Below, piece after piece: positions 17,371-25,899 of a stretch of 30,253 nucleotides of DNA. The stretch is from an uncultured Cellvibrio sp. (GTDB lineage Bacteria > Pseudomonadota > Gammaproteobacteria > Pseudomonadales > Cellvibrionaceae): NCBI GenBank assembly GCA_946886255.1, contig CAMPIG010000008.1, forward strand, positions 1 to 30,253, written 5' to 3'. The notes under the pieces are model-generated. The model saw only the letters and a program-made list of their open reading frames with translations. It did no database searches and had not been told where the DNA came from. Both the position numbers and the translations under genes were made by a program. The first letter of the stretch is position 1; every line of letters starts with the position of its first letter.

Positions 17371-18288
17371 TCAGCGCTCCAGGCGAATAGTCACGCGACG
17401 ATTTTTTTGTCGCCCCTGATCCGTCGCGTTACTGGCGATAGGGTATCGCTCGCCATGCCAGCGCGTGGTAATCCTGTTGTTATCAACCCCGGCGCTGGCA
17501 AGGTAGGTGGCAATTCTCTGGGAGCGCAACTTTGATATATCGATGTTATTCGGACGCGGTCCGACGCTGTCGGTATGGCCATCTATCAGCACGCGTTTGA
17601 TCTGTTGATCTTCTTTTACATAGAGCGCAACCCACTCCAGCTTGCGGCGCTCTTCCGACGTCAGTTCATCGGAAGCACTGTCAAAGTACAGCGTGGTGCG
17701 CGAGACCTCGGCATAACTGACCGGCAACAGTTGTTTAAGACAGGTTTGGTAGTTAATAAGGGCGCTGCGGAATCTAAGCGGTTCCACCACCACCCGGACA
17801 GGATTGCGCGAGGCATCCTCGGTCTTGCGGGTAATGATCACCCGCAAACCTTTGAGCAATTCGGATTGCAGGGTTTCGACCAGCGAGTTCTCAACGCGTA
17901 AAGGAATGGTTTCAGCGACGATACGGGCTTCCGCCAATGATTTCGGCATAGTACCTGGCTGTTGCCAGGAGGGTTGACCAAGACCGATGGTCGCCTTTCC
18001 TGCCGGCAACAGGATCTGCTTCTGCTGGAGATAAAACGCTTCGGGCTCGCCCGCCCGACGGGAGAAGGCAGCTTGTCCAAAACCGGTAACGGGTTGCGAT
18101 AGTTTGCATTCAAAGATCGATTGATCTACTTGCCAGTTAACGTCCGACAAGAGGGTATTGAACGTCACCGCCCAGGACGGAACAACCAGTAGCAACCATC
18201 CACTTAAAACAAACCCACCGATCCGCAGGAACCGGACCGGAGCAGGAATATGAGTAAATGTTTGCAAGGGAATTGGAGTAAATCTCAT
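17371..18288 (-). CDS. motY: Flagellar stator-associated protein MotY (OmpA-like)
   Basis: MotY is a periplasmic protein of the flagellar T-ring that anchors the stator to peptidoglycan, known from polar flagella of Vibrio and Pseudomonas. The 305-residue protein has a signal segment (hydrophobic about 23-41, cleavage near SWA), a MotY N-terminal domain (ECKLSQPVTGFGQAAFSRRAGE resembles Vibrio MotY), and a C-terminal OmpA peptidoglycan-binding domain (about 195-303; DGHTDSVG, LRSQRIATYL, NRRVTIRL). The divergent motY/pyrC-rnt arrangement matches Pseudomonas. I infer a polar flagellum in this organism; no other flagellar genes are in the window. Confidence 0.85.
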   Translation of the reverse strand: MRFTPIPLQTFTHIPAPVRFLRIGGFVLSGWLLLVVPSWAVTFNTLLSDVNWQVDQSIFECKLSQPVTGFGQAAFSRRAGEPEAFYLQQKQILLPAGKATIGLGQPSWQQPGTMPKSLAEARIVAETIPLRVENSLVETLQSELLKGLRVIITRKTEDASRNPVRVVVEPLRFRSALINYQTCLKQLLPVSYAEVSRTTLYFDSASDELTSEERRKLEWVALYVKEDQQIKRVLIDGHTDSVGPRPNNIDISKLRSQRIATYLASAGVDNNRITTRWHGERYPIASNATDQGRQKNRRVTIRLER

Positions 18289-18457
18289 CGTCAGTCATCT
18301 GCCGTGCAGGGCTTCATTAACCATAGCATATGCAGGCTATCGACCGGATCGGATCAGGCTTTAGCTTATTCACTGGCGACCAAACCGGCTGCGCTTTGAT
18401 GACAAGTTTGATAGCATGCGGCCTCGCCCTGTAAGTGCTTCTGAGACGTTACGCCTT

Positions 18458-19492
18458 ATGACTGACCGTATCACCCTGACTCGCCCGGACGATTGGCATA
18501 TCCACCTGCGCGATGGCGTCGCCTTACAGCGTACCGTTGCCGATGCTGCACGCTATTTCGGGCGCGCAATCGCCATGCCGAATCTTGTCCCCCCGGTTAC
18601 CGACACTGAACTGGCGCTGGCGTATAAAGACCGGATCCTGGCGGCGCGCCCGGCGGGCAGCCAATTCGAACCCTTGATGGTGCTTTACCTGACTGACAAT
18701 ACCCAGCCCCAGGAAATTTTCCGCGCCAAAGCCGCCGGTATCCATGCTTGCAAGTTATACCCGGCAGGCGCCACCACCAATTCTGCCTCCGGCGTTACCG
18801 ACCTTAAAAAGATCTATCCGGTACTGGAGGCCATGCAGGAAACCGGTATGCTTTTCCTGCTGCACGGCGAAGTCACCGACAGCGCCATTGATATCTTTGA
18901 TCGCGAAAAAGTATTTATCGACCGCATCCTGACCCAGGTGGTCAGCCATTTCCCGGCATTGCGCATGGTACTGGAACACATCACGACCAGTGATGCGGCA
19001 GACTTTGTGAGCGAAACCCCGGCCAATGTTGGCGCGACCATCACCGCCCATCACCTGCTCTACAATCGCAACCACATGCTGGCGGGCGGCATTCGGCCGC
19101 ACTACTACTGCTTGCCTATCCTCAAGCGCAATACGCATCAACAGGCATTGGTCAAAGCTGCTATTAGCGGCAGTCCCAAATTTTTCCTGGGTACCGACTC
19201 AGCACCGCATGCGCAAAACAAGAAAGAAGCCGCTTGCGGTTGCGCCGGCAGCTACACAGCAAACGCGGCCATTGAGCTATATGCAGAAGCCTTCGAAGAC
19301 GCCGGCGCCTTGGATAAACTTGAGGGATTTGCCAGCCATTTCGGGCCAGACTTCTATCAACTCCCACGTAACACCGACACCATTACGCTGGTAAAACAAG
19401 CCTGGCAGATACCGGATAGCCTGGCCTATGGCGATCAGCCACTGATTCCGCTGCGCGCTGGTGAAAGCCTGCGCTGGCAAGTACAACATTAA
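18458..19492 (+). CDS. pyrC: Dihydroorotase PyrC
   Basis: PyrC closes carbamoyl-aspartate to dihydroorotate in pyrimidine synthesis. With ATG 18458 (344 residues) the N-terminus matches Pseudomonas/E. coli PyrC, and the zinc ligands are H14 and H16 (HIHLRDG), carboxylated K99 (CKLYPAG), H136 (LLHGE), H174 (LEHITT) and D247 (GTDSAPH). All are present, so this is the active class II enzyme, not a PyrC-like partner of PyrB. An ATG at 18416 in frame adds 14 residues without family support. No strong ribosome binding site is seen at either start. rnt follows 9 bases later. Confidence 0.95.
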   Translation: MTDRITLTRPDDWHIHLRDGVALQRTVADAARYFGRAIAMPNLVPPVTDTELALAYKDRILAARPAGSQFEPLMVLYLTDNTQPQEIFRAKAAGIHACKLYPAGATTNSASGVTDLKKIYPVLEAMQETGMLFLLHGEVTDSAIDIFDREKVFIDRILTQVVSHFPALRMVLEHITTSDAADFVSETPANVGATITAHHLLYNRNHMLAGGIRPHYYCLPILKRNTHQQALVKAAISGSPKFFLGTDSAPHAQNKKEAACGCAGSYTANAAIELYAEAFEDAGALDKLEGFASHFGPDFYQLPRNTDTITLVKQAWQIPDSLAYGDQPLIPLRAGESLRWQVQH

Positions 19493-19501
19493 GGCCCCCC
19501 A

Positions 19502-20176
19502 GTGAATCCACCCGATAACCCCAGAGACCCCAAATCACTGATTGCCCAACGTTTTCGCGGATTTTTGCCCGTCGTCATTGATGTTGAAACCGGCGGCTTT
19601 AATGCGCGTACTGATGCGCTGCTGGAGATTGCGGCAGTCACCGTGCGGATGGACGAGGAGGGATTGTTGTATCGCCATGAGACGTTTTCGTTTCACGTCG
19701 ATCCTTTCGAAGGTGCCAATATCGAGCAAGCTGCGCTGGATTTTACTGGCATAGATCTCGATAACCCCGAACGGATGGCAGAACCGGAACTCATGGTAAT
19801 GACAGATCTATTTCAAGCTATACGCCGCGCCGTCAAAGAGAATGGTTGCACTCGCGCCGTGATGGTCGGTCATAACGCTCATTTTGACCTCGGCTTTGTC
19901 AATGCAGCTGTTGAGCGCTGTGATATCAAACGCAACCCCTTCCATCCCTTTTCCTGCTTTGATACCGCTACCCTTGCCGGTCTCGCGTTTGGCCAGACAG
20001 TTCTGGCCAAGGCATGTCGGACTGCCAATATTGAATTCAGCAACAGCGCAGCGCATTCGGCAGCCTATGACGCAGAAAAAACCGCCGATCTGTTTTGCTA
20101 CATCGTAAACCGCTGGCAGGAATTGGGCGGTTGGGCGCCGCTGATGGTAGAAGATGGTGACGAGGAAACTGAATAA
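19502..20176 (+). CDS. rnt: Ribonuclease T
   Basis: RNase T is a DEDDh 3'-5' exonuclease that trims tRNA and other stable RNA 3' ends. The 224-residue protein has the catalytic set D27 and E29 (VIDVETGG), D129 (HNAHFDLGFV), H185 and D190 (HSAAYDAEKT), each offset by four from the E. coli residues. The start is GTG with AAGG upstream. It is coupled to pyrC, as in Pseudomonas, and converges on the MaoC-like gene with about 19 bases between them. Confidence 0.95.
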   Translation: MNPPDNPRDPKSLIAQRFRGFLPVVIDVETGGFNARTDALLEIAAVTVRMDEEGLLYRHETFSFHVDPFEGANIEQAALDFTGIDLDNPERMAEPELMVMTDLFQAIRRAVKENGCTRAVMVGHNAHFDLGFVNAAVERCDIKRNPFHPFSCFDTATLAGLAFGQTVLAKACRTANIEFSNSAAHSAAYDAEKTADLFCYIVNRWQELGGWAPLMVEDGDEETE

Positions 20177-20195
20177 GTCGCCACCTGCCTTGCTG

Positions 20196-20675
20196 CTATT
20201 GCGACTCCACTGTGATGTTTGGAACCCGACCGGCTGGCAATGATTGTTTCTCGGCCGGCGCGATGACTTCCGCTACACCCTTGGCAATCAATTTACCGTC
20301 CTGGTTGTGAGCCTCACAATCCAGTACGACCAACCGCATCCGCTCCTTGATTTCATTGACCGTCAGGGTCACCGTTACCGTGTCACCCAGCTTGACCGGA
20401 TGCTTGAAACTGAGGCTTTGGCTGCGGTAGACCGAACCCGGCCCCGGCAAACACGTAGCAATCGCGGCGGAAACCAGAGCACCGGTCCACATTCCATGGC
20501 CGATAGGTTCCCCGAAAGGCGTAGTCGCCGCATATTCAGCGTCCAGATGAAGGGGATTTACATCGCCGGAACATCGGGCAAATAAAACCACATCTTCATA
20601 AGTCAGGGTTTTACTGTAGGTAGCCCTTACACCGGGATTCAATTCTGCAAGTGTATAATTTTCCAGCAAATTCAT
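20196..20675 (-). CDS. MaoC-like (R)-specific enoyl-CoA hydratase family protein
   Basis: A 159-residue hotdog-fold protein. The hydratase-2 motif is intact in FARCSGDVNPLHLD (D38 and H43), followed by GHGMWTGALVSA typical of PhaJ/MaoC proteins. The family hydrates trans-2-enoyl-CoA to (R)-3-hydroxyacyl-CoA, often feeding polyhydroxyalkanoate synthesis, but no PHA gene lies nearby and some members have other thioester substrates. ATG start, with AAGGAG about 11 bases upstream. Apparently monocistronic. Confidence 0.82.
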   Translation of the reverse strand: MNLLENYTLAELNPGVRATYSKTLTYEDVVLFARCSGDVNPLHLDAEYAATTPFGEPIGHGMWTGALVSAAIATCLPGPGSVYRSQSLSFKHPVKLGDTVTVTLTVNEIKERMRLVVLDCEAHNQDGKLIAKGVAEVIAPAEKQSLPAGRVPNITVESQ

Positions 20676-20830
20676 CGCAATACCGACTCCTTAACAAAAT
20701 TTTCGTGCAGTTTAATCCATATCCTCACAGCACCCTACTTTTGCCCTGTAAAAAAATAGCGGCGATTGTTATGCTAGGGCAAATTTATAAATAACAACTT
20801 CCCCGTATTCGGGTACAAGCAGGAGCCACT

Positions 20831-21649
20831 ATGTCTACGCAACAAAAGCTTTTCGTCGTTGTTGACCCAACCGCTGAGACCCATATTGCACTCGAGCGCG
20901 CCGTTATCATCTCCAAGCTGCATGCCGTGACGCCCTTTGTTTACGTGTTTGTCTCCGTTGACCCGGATGCGGTAGATACACGTTCCAGCAATGATCAGCT
21001 GTTTCGCGATCAAAAATGGTTCGATGAAACAATCAAAAAACCATTGAATGATGCCGGTATTGAATACCTGATCCAGGTGTCCTGGTCGAGCGAGTGGCAA
21101 AAGTCCATCATGGATTCTGCGAAGCGTATCGACTCCACCGTGATTTATCTGCCGGTTCACGCCAAAACCAACAATCGTCGCTTCAGCTTCACTGAATCAA
21201 AATGGGAATTGTTGAAAGGTGCTTATTGTCCGGTTGTACTTATTCGTCCAGGTGCCGGGGCTCAGCGTAAAGTGATTCTTGCTGCGGTAAACTTCCAGGC
21301 ACAACGCGACGTGCAACGTGAGCTGAATAAAAAAATTATTGAACAGGCAAATTATTTTGCTGAGATGTACGGCGCTACAGTTCATGTCGTCAACGGATAT
21401 CTGGACTCCATGAACTATCCTGACCGCGGTCGTCTGGTCAATGAGACCGGCATTCCCGCCGAGCGCATTCACGTCAGAAATGGCTACACCTCTGAAGCCG
21501 TTTCCGAAGTGGCTGAAGAAATTAATGCGGACCTGGTGGTGATGGGAACGCTGGGTCAAAACGGTATGACAACCACTCGTCGCGGCAACACCGCTGAGCG
21601 TCTGATTGCGGCGCTGGATACGGATGTGATGGTTATCAATCACGAATAG
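20831..21649 (+). CDS. Tandem universal stress protein, UspE-like
   Basis: A 272-residue cytoplasmic protein made of two Usp domains (about 5-140 and 145-271). The second keeps the nucleotide-binding pattern G-x2-G-x9-G (G239, G242, G252, in the segment GTLGQNG...RRGNT). The first lacks it (VIYLPVHAKTNN instead), which is common in UspE. The family is involved in stress survival and, in E. coli, motility and aggregation. It is shorter than E. coli UspE (316). The ribosome binding site GGAG is 6 bases before ATG. Upstream, TGTTATGCT at 20767-20775 could be an extended -10, and the gene ends at a strong terminator. Confidence 0.85.
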   Translation: MSTQQKLFVVVDPTAETHIALERAVIISKLHAVTPFVYVFVSVDPDAVDTRSSNDQLFRDQKWFDETIKKPLNDAGIEYLIQVSWSSEWQKSIMDSAKRIDSTVIYLPVHAKTNNRRFSFTESKWELLKGAYCPVVLIRPGAGAQRKVILAAVNFQAQRDVQRELNKKIIEQANYFAEMYGATVHVVNGYLDSMNYPDRGRLVNETGIPAERIHVRNGYTSEAVSEVAEEINADLVVMGTLGQNGMTTTRRGNTAERLIAALDTDVMVINHE

Positions 21650-21673
21650 TCCTGCGCAATAAATGCTCCATAA

Positions 21674-21712
21674 AAAAAGCCGGCCCCTCACATAAGAACG
21701 GGCCGGCTTTTT
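21674..21712. terminator. Bidirectional rho-independent terminator
   Basis: GCCGGCCC (21679-21686) pairs with GGGCCGGC (21700-21707), with flanking A5/T5 tracts extending the stem to 13 pairs around a 13-base loop. T-runs occur on both strands, so it serves both the uspE-like gene and the convergent lipoprotein gene, whose stop lies about 11 bases on. Confidence 0.9.
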
Positions 21713-21722
21713 ATGATAGCTG

Positions 21723-22427
21723 TTAGCGAAGATATTGTTCCAGTGGCGATTGCCGCCCGGATAGCGCATCCAACTCGGTGCGCAAGGTCTTCAACCAATC
21801 AATGAATGCTTGCCGGATAAGTACATTAGCAGCCAAACGGTTATTGTTTACTTGCATTTGCCCGAGATCGCGGCTGTCAGTGATGGTGCCAATTAGCCGA
21901 TGGGTCGCGGAATCGAAAAGCTCCATGGATATCGTGATCTCGGCCGCGCTTTTGTTGTACATTGCCATGGCCTCATTCTCTTCTGATGATAGGGGTTTCC
22001 CTCCGGCAATCTGTACGATCCTTGACTTCACCAGCAATACATCCTCTGCCGGATTGATCGCCGTCGTATAGGTACCATCCGCAATTAAATTCCCCACCAC
22101 GGCGTGCGTGTATTCACTGCGCAAAAAACTTTTGTCCTCTTCAGTCAACACCCAAGGCGTATCGCCGTGCGGCTCCGCTGGTATAGTAATGTCAATATCG
22201 CTTAGCCCAAGCTCCGCTACAATCAGCCGGCGATAATTTGCAAAATCAATGCCGGGGGCAACAAACGTTCCTTCTATGATGTGTGGATCTGACGTTGTTG
22301 ACGCATCTTCCTGCGCTTGTTCTGTCGTGTTGTTTGTTTCTGTGTGTGGGGTAGCGCTGCATCCCCAAAGGATCACAACGCTTAACGGAACCAAGGTTTT
22401 ATAAAATATTTTTTTTAGCTGTCGCAT
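21723..22427 (-). CDS. Predicted outer-membrane lipoprotein, DUF3313-like
   Basis: A 234-residue protein with a lipoprotein signal: hydrophobic stretch, then LWGC with the acylated cysteine at 23, and serine at +2, consistent with outer-membrane sorting. Residues 27-50 are a polar linker rich in T, E, Q and D. The rest (APGIDFANYRRLIVAELG, then LTEEDKSFLRSEYTHAVV, and DVLLVKSRIVQI) follows the pattern I associate with DUF3313 lipoproteins, but I cannot confirm this without a profile search. Function unknown. It diverges from the porin-cyclase operon across a 165-base region that contains matched promoters and an inverted repeat. Confidence 0.7.
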   Translation of the reverse strand: MRQLKKIFYKTLVPLSVVILWGCSATPHTETNNTTEQAQEDASTTSDPHIIEGTFVAPGIDFANYRRLIVAELGLSDIDITIPAEPHGDTPWVLTEEDKSFLRSEYTHAVVGNLIADGTYTTAINPAEDVLLVKSRIVQIAGGKPLSSEENEAMAMYNKSAAEITISMELFDSATHRLIGTITDSRDLGQMQVNNNRLAANVLIRQAFIDWLKTLRTELDALSGRQSPLEQYLR

Positions 22428-22459
22428 AAGGCCCTCATCTGGTGATACCGGATCGGTGG

Positions 22460-22488
22460 ATTATCCGCTACCCCAATCCGGGTTACAA
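22460..22488 (-). promoter_or_regulatory. Predicted sigma-70 promoter of the lipoprotein gene
   Basis: On the minus strand TTGTAA (22488-22483) is followed after 17 bases by GATAAT (22465-22460), about 33 bases before the lipoprotein start codon. Matches are 4 of 6 and 5 of 6 with ideal spacing. Confidence 0.55.
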
Positions 22489-22490
22489 CG

Positions 22491-22510
22491 TGCACAGTAA
22501 ATCGTGTGCA
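22491..22510. promoter_or_regulatory. Inverted repeat TGCACA-N8-TGTGCA, candidate operator
   Basis: TGCACA (22491-22496) and TGTGCA (22505-22510) are exact reverse complements. The pair abuts the -35 of the minus-strand promoter and overlaps the -35 of the plus-strand promoter, where a dimeric regulator could control both directions. The regulator is unknown; a 6+6 match alone can occur by chance. Confidence 0.4.
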
Positions 22511-22532
22511 ATAACCAAACCCTGTCTATACT
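22505..22532 (+). promoter_or_regulatory. Predicted promoter of the porin-cyclase operon
   Basis: TGTGCA (22505-22510), 16 bases, TATACT (22527-22532). The -10 is good (5 of 6), the -35 moderate (4 of 6). The leader to the GTG at 22593 would be about 55 bases. Confidence 0.45.
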
Positions 22533-22592
22533 CAAAGGGCCATATCAACCCACCTTGCTTCCGGCAAGCGTATCGATACAGGATTCCTCCCG

Positions 22593-23864
22593 GTGTTTGT
22601 GAAGCTAGATCTCTCCCGTTATGCCGCCCTGCTGGCTTTCATCGCAGGTTTTGTGGCTGCTACCGCTGTAATTGCCGATCCCATTGAGCATCAATTTTCC
22701 GGCTTTGCTACCGTGGGACTCGTGGTCAATGACAACCCCGACCTTCGCTTTCGGCGCGATATCAGCCAAGCCGATGGTTCTTACGACAATGATGTTGCGT
22801 GGAAAACGGATTCATTAATCGGGGTGCAATGGCAAAGCCGCTGGTCAAATCAGTTTGATACGAGCGTTCAACTGGTAGCCAAAGAGCGCTATAACAATAA
22901 TCTCGACAAAGCGATCGAGTGGGCCTTTTTGCGCTATCGGCCGATGGATGGATTGGACTTTCGTGTCGGGCGCCTCGGCAGTGATCTTTTTATGCTTTCT
23001 GAATACCGTCAGGTTGGCTACGCATTTCCCTGGGTTCGACCGCCACAGGAATTTTATGGCTTTTTATCCTTCTATCATTTCGACGGCATGGATATTAACA
23101 AGCGCTTCGATTTGCAGCGCGGCACGCTGAATATCAAATTATTTTATGGTAACTCTGACGAAGATTATCCAACCGCCGATGCCGACATGCCCGGTGTTAA
23201 CATGGATTTCGACGTAGCGGGAATCAGCTTTAAACTCGAATGGGATGAATGGAAATTTCGTTACAGTTATTCGCATGTTGATATCAATAACAATGTCGTC
23301 AGCCCCTTAACAGACGCCTTAACCGGTGTAGCGCCATTGTGGCCTGAAGCAAATCTGTTGGCTCACGATCTGAACACGCGCGATAAATATATTAACTACA
23401 ATGAGTTTGGTATCGGATACGACAACAATGACTGGTGGGTGCAAGCCGAAGCCACAGATTTGCGCAGTGATTCAAGCTTGATGCCGAACAGTCGTCATTT
23501 TTATCTCAGCATCGGGCAGCGGTTTGGATCTGTGTCTGTTTATGGTATTGGCGGTTATGTCAGCCCCAAACATGATGTACCGGCTATTGTTCCGCCGGCA
23601 GGCTACCCATCACCTATTGCAGAACAATTGGCGATGTTGGCCTATATCACATCCGCCAGCCTTGAGGGTGTGAGGCTTGAGCAAAAAAGTTACGGCTTGG
23701 GTGCGCGTTGGGATTTTGCCAGTAAGATGGCATTAAAGTTACAAGTGGAAAAATTTGATATTGACGCTGATGGCAGTGCTTTGTGGGTTCGCAATCAACC
23801 GATTGGTGCAGGCATTGACCAAACCTCCACCGTAATCAGTCTGGCGATGGATGTATTGTTCTGA
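22593..23864 (+). CDS. Outer-membrane beta-barrel (porin-like) protein
   Basis: A 423-residue exported protein. A signal peptide (hydrophobic about 10-27, cleavage near VIA-DP) precedes a sequence of alternating aromatic strands (QWQSRWSNQFDTSVQLVAKE, WAFLRYRPMDGLDFRVGRLG, EFGIGYDNNDWWVQAEATDL). The last strand ends in phenylalanine (VISLAMDVLF), the usual barrel-assembly signal. The solute or function cannot be read from the sequence. The start is GTG at 22593, and GTG at 22599 is equally possible. The stop overlaps the next gene's ATG by one base, so expression is coupled with the binding protein and cyclase. Confidence 0.8.
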   Translation: MFVKLDLSRYAALLAFIAGFVAATAVIADPIEHQFSGFATVGLVVNDNPDLRFRRDISQADGSYDNDVAWKTDSLIGVQWQSRWSNQFDTSVQLVAKERYNNNLDKAIEWAFLRYRPMDGLDFRVGRLGSDLFMLSEYRQVGYAFPWVRPPQEFYGFLSFYHFDGMDINKRFDLQRGTLNIKLFYGNSDEDYPTADADMPGVNMDFDVAGISFKLEWDEWKFRYSYSHVDINNNVVSPLTDALTGVAPLWPEANLLAHDLNTRDKYINYNEFGIGYDNNDWWVQAEATDLRSDSSLMPNSRHFYLSIGQRFGSVSVYGIGGYVSPKHDVPAIVPPAGYPSPIAEQLAMLAYITSASLEGVRLEQKSYGLGARWDFASKMALKLQVEKFDIDADGSALWVRNQPIGAGIDQTSTVISLAMDVLF

Positions 23865-24292
23865 TGCGCCTCAAACAATTTTTTATATTTCTGAGTCTGT
23901 TTATCGTGAGCCTGACACAGGCTGACATGTTGATTATCGTGCATAAAGATAATCCGCTGGAACAACTTGAGCGTAAACAGGTAGTGGATTTATTCATGGG
24001 ACGGGTAACAGCTTTCCCCAATGGCCAATCGGCTCAAACACTGGACTTGCGTGCGGGAACTCCTTTGCGGGCAAATTTTTATAAAGCGCTGACCGGCAAA
24101 AGCGAAGCGCAAGTGGATGCCTACTGGGCCACATTGATTTTTGCCGGCCGAATGTCACCCCCGAAGCAATACGCGGATGATCAAGCGATTACCCAGGCTG
24201 TGGCTGAAAACCCTGCGGCTATTGCTTATGTCACCAAACAAACATTGCCTTCGACCGTGAAGGTAGTAATGGAGTTATCCAGACCGGAATGA
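23864..24292 (+). CDS. Small periplasmic PstS-like substrate-binding protein
   Basis: A 142-residue protein with a signal peptide (cleavage near LTQA-DM) leaving about 120 residues. LIIVHKDNPLEQLERKQVVDLFMGRVTAFPNGQ followed by an R-rich turn (LDLRAGTPLRANFYKALTGKS) and a terminal AIAYVTKQTLP segment resembles one lobe of phosphate-binding PstS-type proteins. It is less than half the length of a full binding protein and no ABC transporter genes are adjacent, so a sensing role rather than transport is likely (inference). It overlaps both neighbours (TGATG and ATGATG junctions). Confidence 0.75.
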   Translation: MRLKQFFIFLSLFIVSLTQADMLIIVHKDNPLEQLERKQVVDLFMGRVTAFPNGQSAQTLDLRAGTPLRANFYKALTGKSEAQVDAYWATLIFAGRMSPPKQYADDQAITQAVAENPAAIAYVTKQTLPSTVKVVMELSRPE

Positions 24293-25887
24293 TGATCAAA
24301 AGCCTGCACATAAAACTCTCTTTAAGTGTTGCGGCGGCGGCATTATTTGTTGTGATTCTGTCGTCCTATTTTTTTTATAAACGCAGTTACGAGAATTCGT
24401 TTGCTGACAGCGAAAGGTCCGTGCGGCAATTACTGGAAACGGTCAGCAACACCGCTGCCATTGCAGCCTATGTCGGCAACCGGGAACTTGCGCAGGAAGT
24501 CGTGGCGGGGCTGTCTATTAACGACATCGTCGTCGGTGCACAAATACGCGCCGGTGATGAAATCATTGGCCAACAAGGCAAACCGATTAATGACCGTCAG
24601 CAAATACCTATTTCCCTGGATTTGAAAGCGCCTTTTGATGAACAGGAGGTCGTAGGCGTTGTCGCTGTGTTACCCAACCTGCCACTAATTGCTCTGCGTG
24701 CGCGCGATTCAGCAACGGCCACTACGATTGGACTTGCCGCGCAAGCTGCTGTGGTTGCCTTGCTGGTATTGATCATGGTGTATTGGATGATGACACGCCC
24801 GCTGGCAAGCTTATCAGGGCGGTTGCACCGTATTACACCGGGCGATGGTAATCGGCTTGATGTGGCCGGGTTACATCGCAATGATGAAATCGGCCTACTG
24901 ATCGGGGATATTAATTCTTTGCTCACTACCGTTGAAAAAATGCTGGAAGAAGAACGTCAGCTGCGTCATCGGGTCGAGTTACTGGAACACCGTTTTCGCG
25001 GCATCTTTGAAGACAGCAGCGCAGGGATTTTTTTGATCCATGATCAAGGGATATTGGTCACGGCAAATCCCGCATTCTTTCGCATCACCGAATTGACAGA
25101 TCAGACACCGGCATCCCTGGGCTCCGCCAATATCATCACAAGAATATTTATTGATGATAAAAAAGCGGAGGAATTAATCCAGCAAGCACTGCGTACCCAA
25201 CATCCCTGTTCTGCAGATTTACGCATTAAAAATCATCAGCAGGATATACGCTGGGTGCATTGTATTTTTTCTCCCGCGGGCAGCGAACAGCAGACTCCTA
25301 CCGTGGAAGGGGTAATCTACGATGTTACCCAACGAAAAATATCTGAAGAACAGACGCGTGAACTGGCCGAAAAAGACAGCCTGACTGGCCTTTCCAATCG
25401 CCAGGCCGTCGATTCCATGCTGGGCAATCTCTCCAGCCATTCCGGTATTGCCGAAAAAGGTTGGATCATGATGATGATAGACCTGGATGGTTTTAAACAG
25501 GTGAATGATACCTATGGCCATGAAGCAGGCGATGAAGTGCTTAAAGTCGTGGCGGCACGTCTGCGTAATCTGGTCAGAGATTCGGATATTGTGGCGCGCT
25601 TGGGTGGCGATGAGTTTTTAATTGTATTGAACCAAACCAGAAATCTCACTATGGCGCGCAACATTGCGCAAAAGATTGTGACGTCGCAACAGGAAGCCAT
25701 TGAGATTCAGCCGGGTATTTATGAAAAAGTCGGCATCAGTATCGGCATCGCGCTGTATCCGGATCACGGGGATAATGAGACCAGCGTGCGTCGCCACGCT
25801 GATCAGGCTATGTATGCCGTAAAACGCCGGGGGAAAAATGGCTATGCGATTTATGATGAGGAAAATGTAACATCTGAGAGCGAATGA
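24289..25887 (+). CDS. Membrane diguanylate cyclase (CHASE8-like, HAMP, PAS, GGDEF)
   Basis: A 532-residue inner-membrane enzyme predicted to make c-di-GMP from two GTP. TM1 (about 9-28) is followed by a periplasmic domain resembling CHASE8 (SNTAAIAAYVGNRELAQEVV near 55), TM2 (about 145-167), HAMP (to about 220), a short coiled coil, PAS (about 235-350), and GGDEF (about 360-525). The active site is exactly GGDEF (439-443), and the inhibitory I-site R430-x-x-D433 sits five residues before it, so the enzyme should be active and product-inhibited. There is no EAL domain. It starts at the ATG overlapping the binding-protein stop (a second ATG directly follows) and ends before a terminator. Confidence 0.9.
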   Translation: MMIKSLHIKLSLSVAAAALFVVILSSYFFYKRSYENSFADSERSVRQLLETVSNTAAIAAYVGNRELAQEVVAGLSINDIVVGAQIRAGDEIIGQQGKPINDRQQIPISLDLKAPFDEQEVVGVVAVLPNLPLIALRARDSATATTIGLAAQAAVVALLVLIMVYWMMTRPLASLSGRLHRITPGDGNRLDVAGLHRNDEIGLLIGDINSLLTTVEKMLEEERQLRHRVELLEHRFRGIFEDSSAGIFLIHDQGILVTANPAFFRITELTDQTPASLGSANIITRIFIDDKKAEELIQQALRTQHPCSADLRIKNHQQDIRWVHCIFSPAGSEQQTPTVEGVIYDVTQRKISEEQTRELAEKDSLTGLSNRQAVDSMLGNLSSHSGIAEKGWIMMMIDLDGFKQVNDTYGHEAGDEVLKVVAARLRNLVRDSDIVARLGGDEFLIVLNQTRNLTMARNIAQKIVTSQQEAIEIQPGIYEKVGISIGIALYPDHGDNETSVRRHADQAMYAVKRRGKNGYAIYDEENVTSESE

Positions 25888-25899
25888 GCGGCGGGGTAG

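Noticed and set aside
18040..18290. motY as a generic OmpA-family lipoprotein
   Set aside because: No lipobox, and the N-terminal domain and divergent pyrC-rnt context fit MotY.
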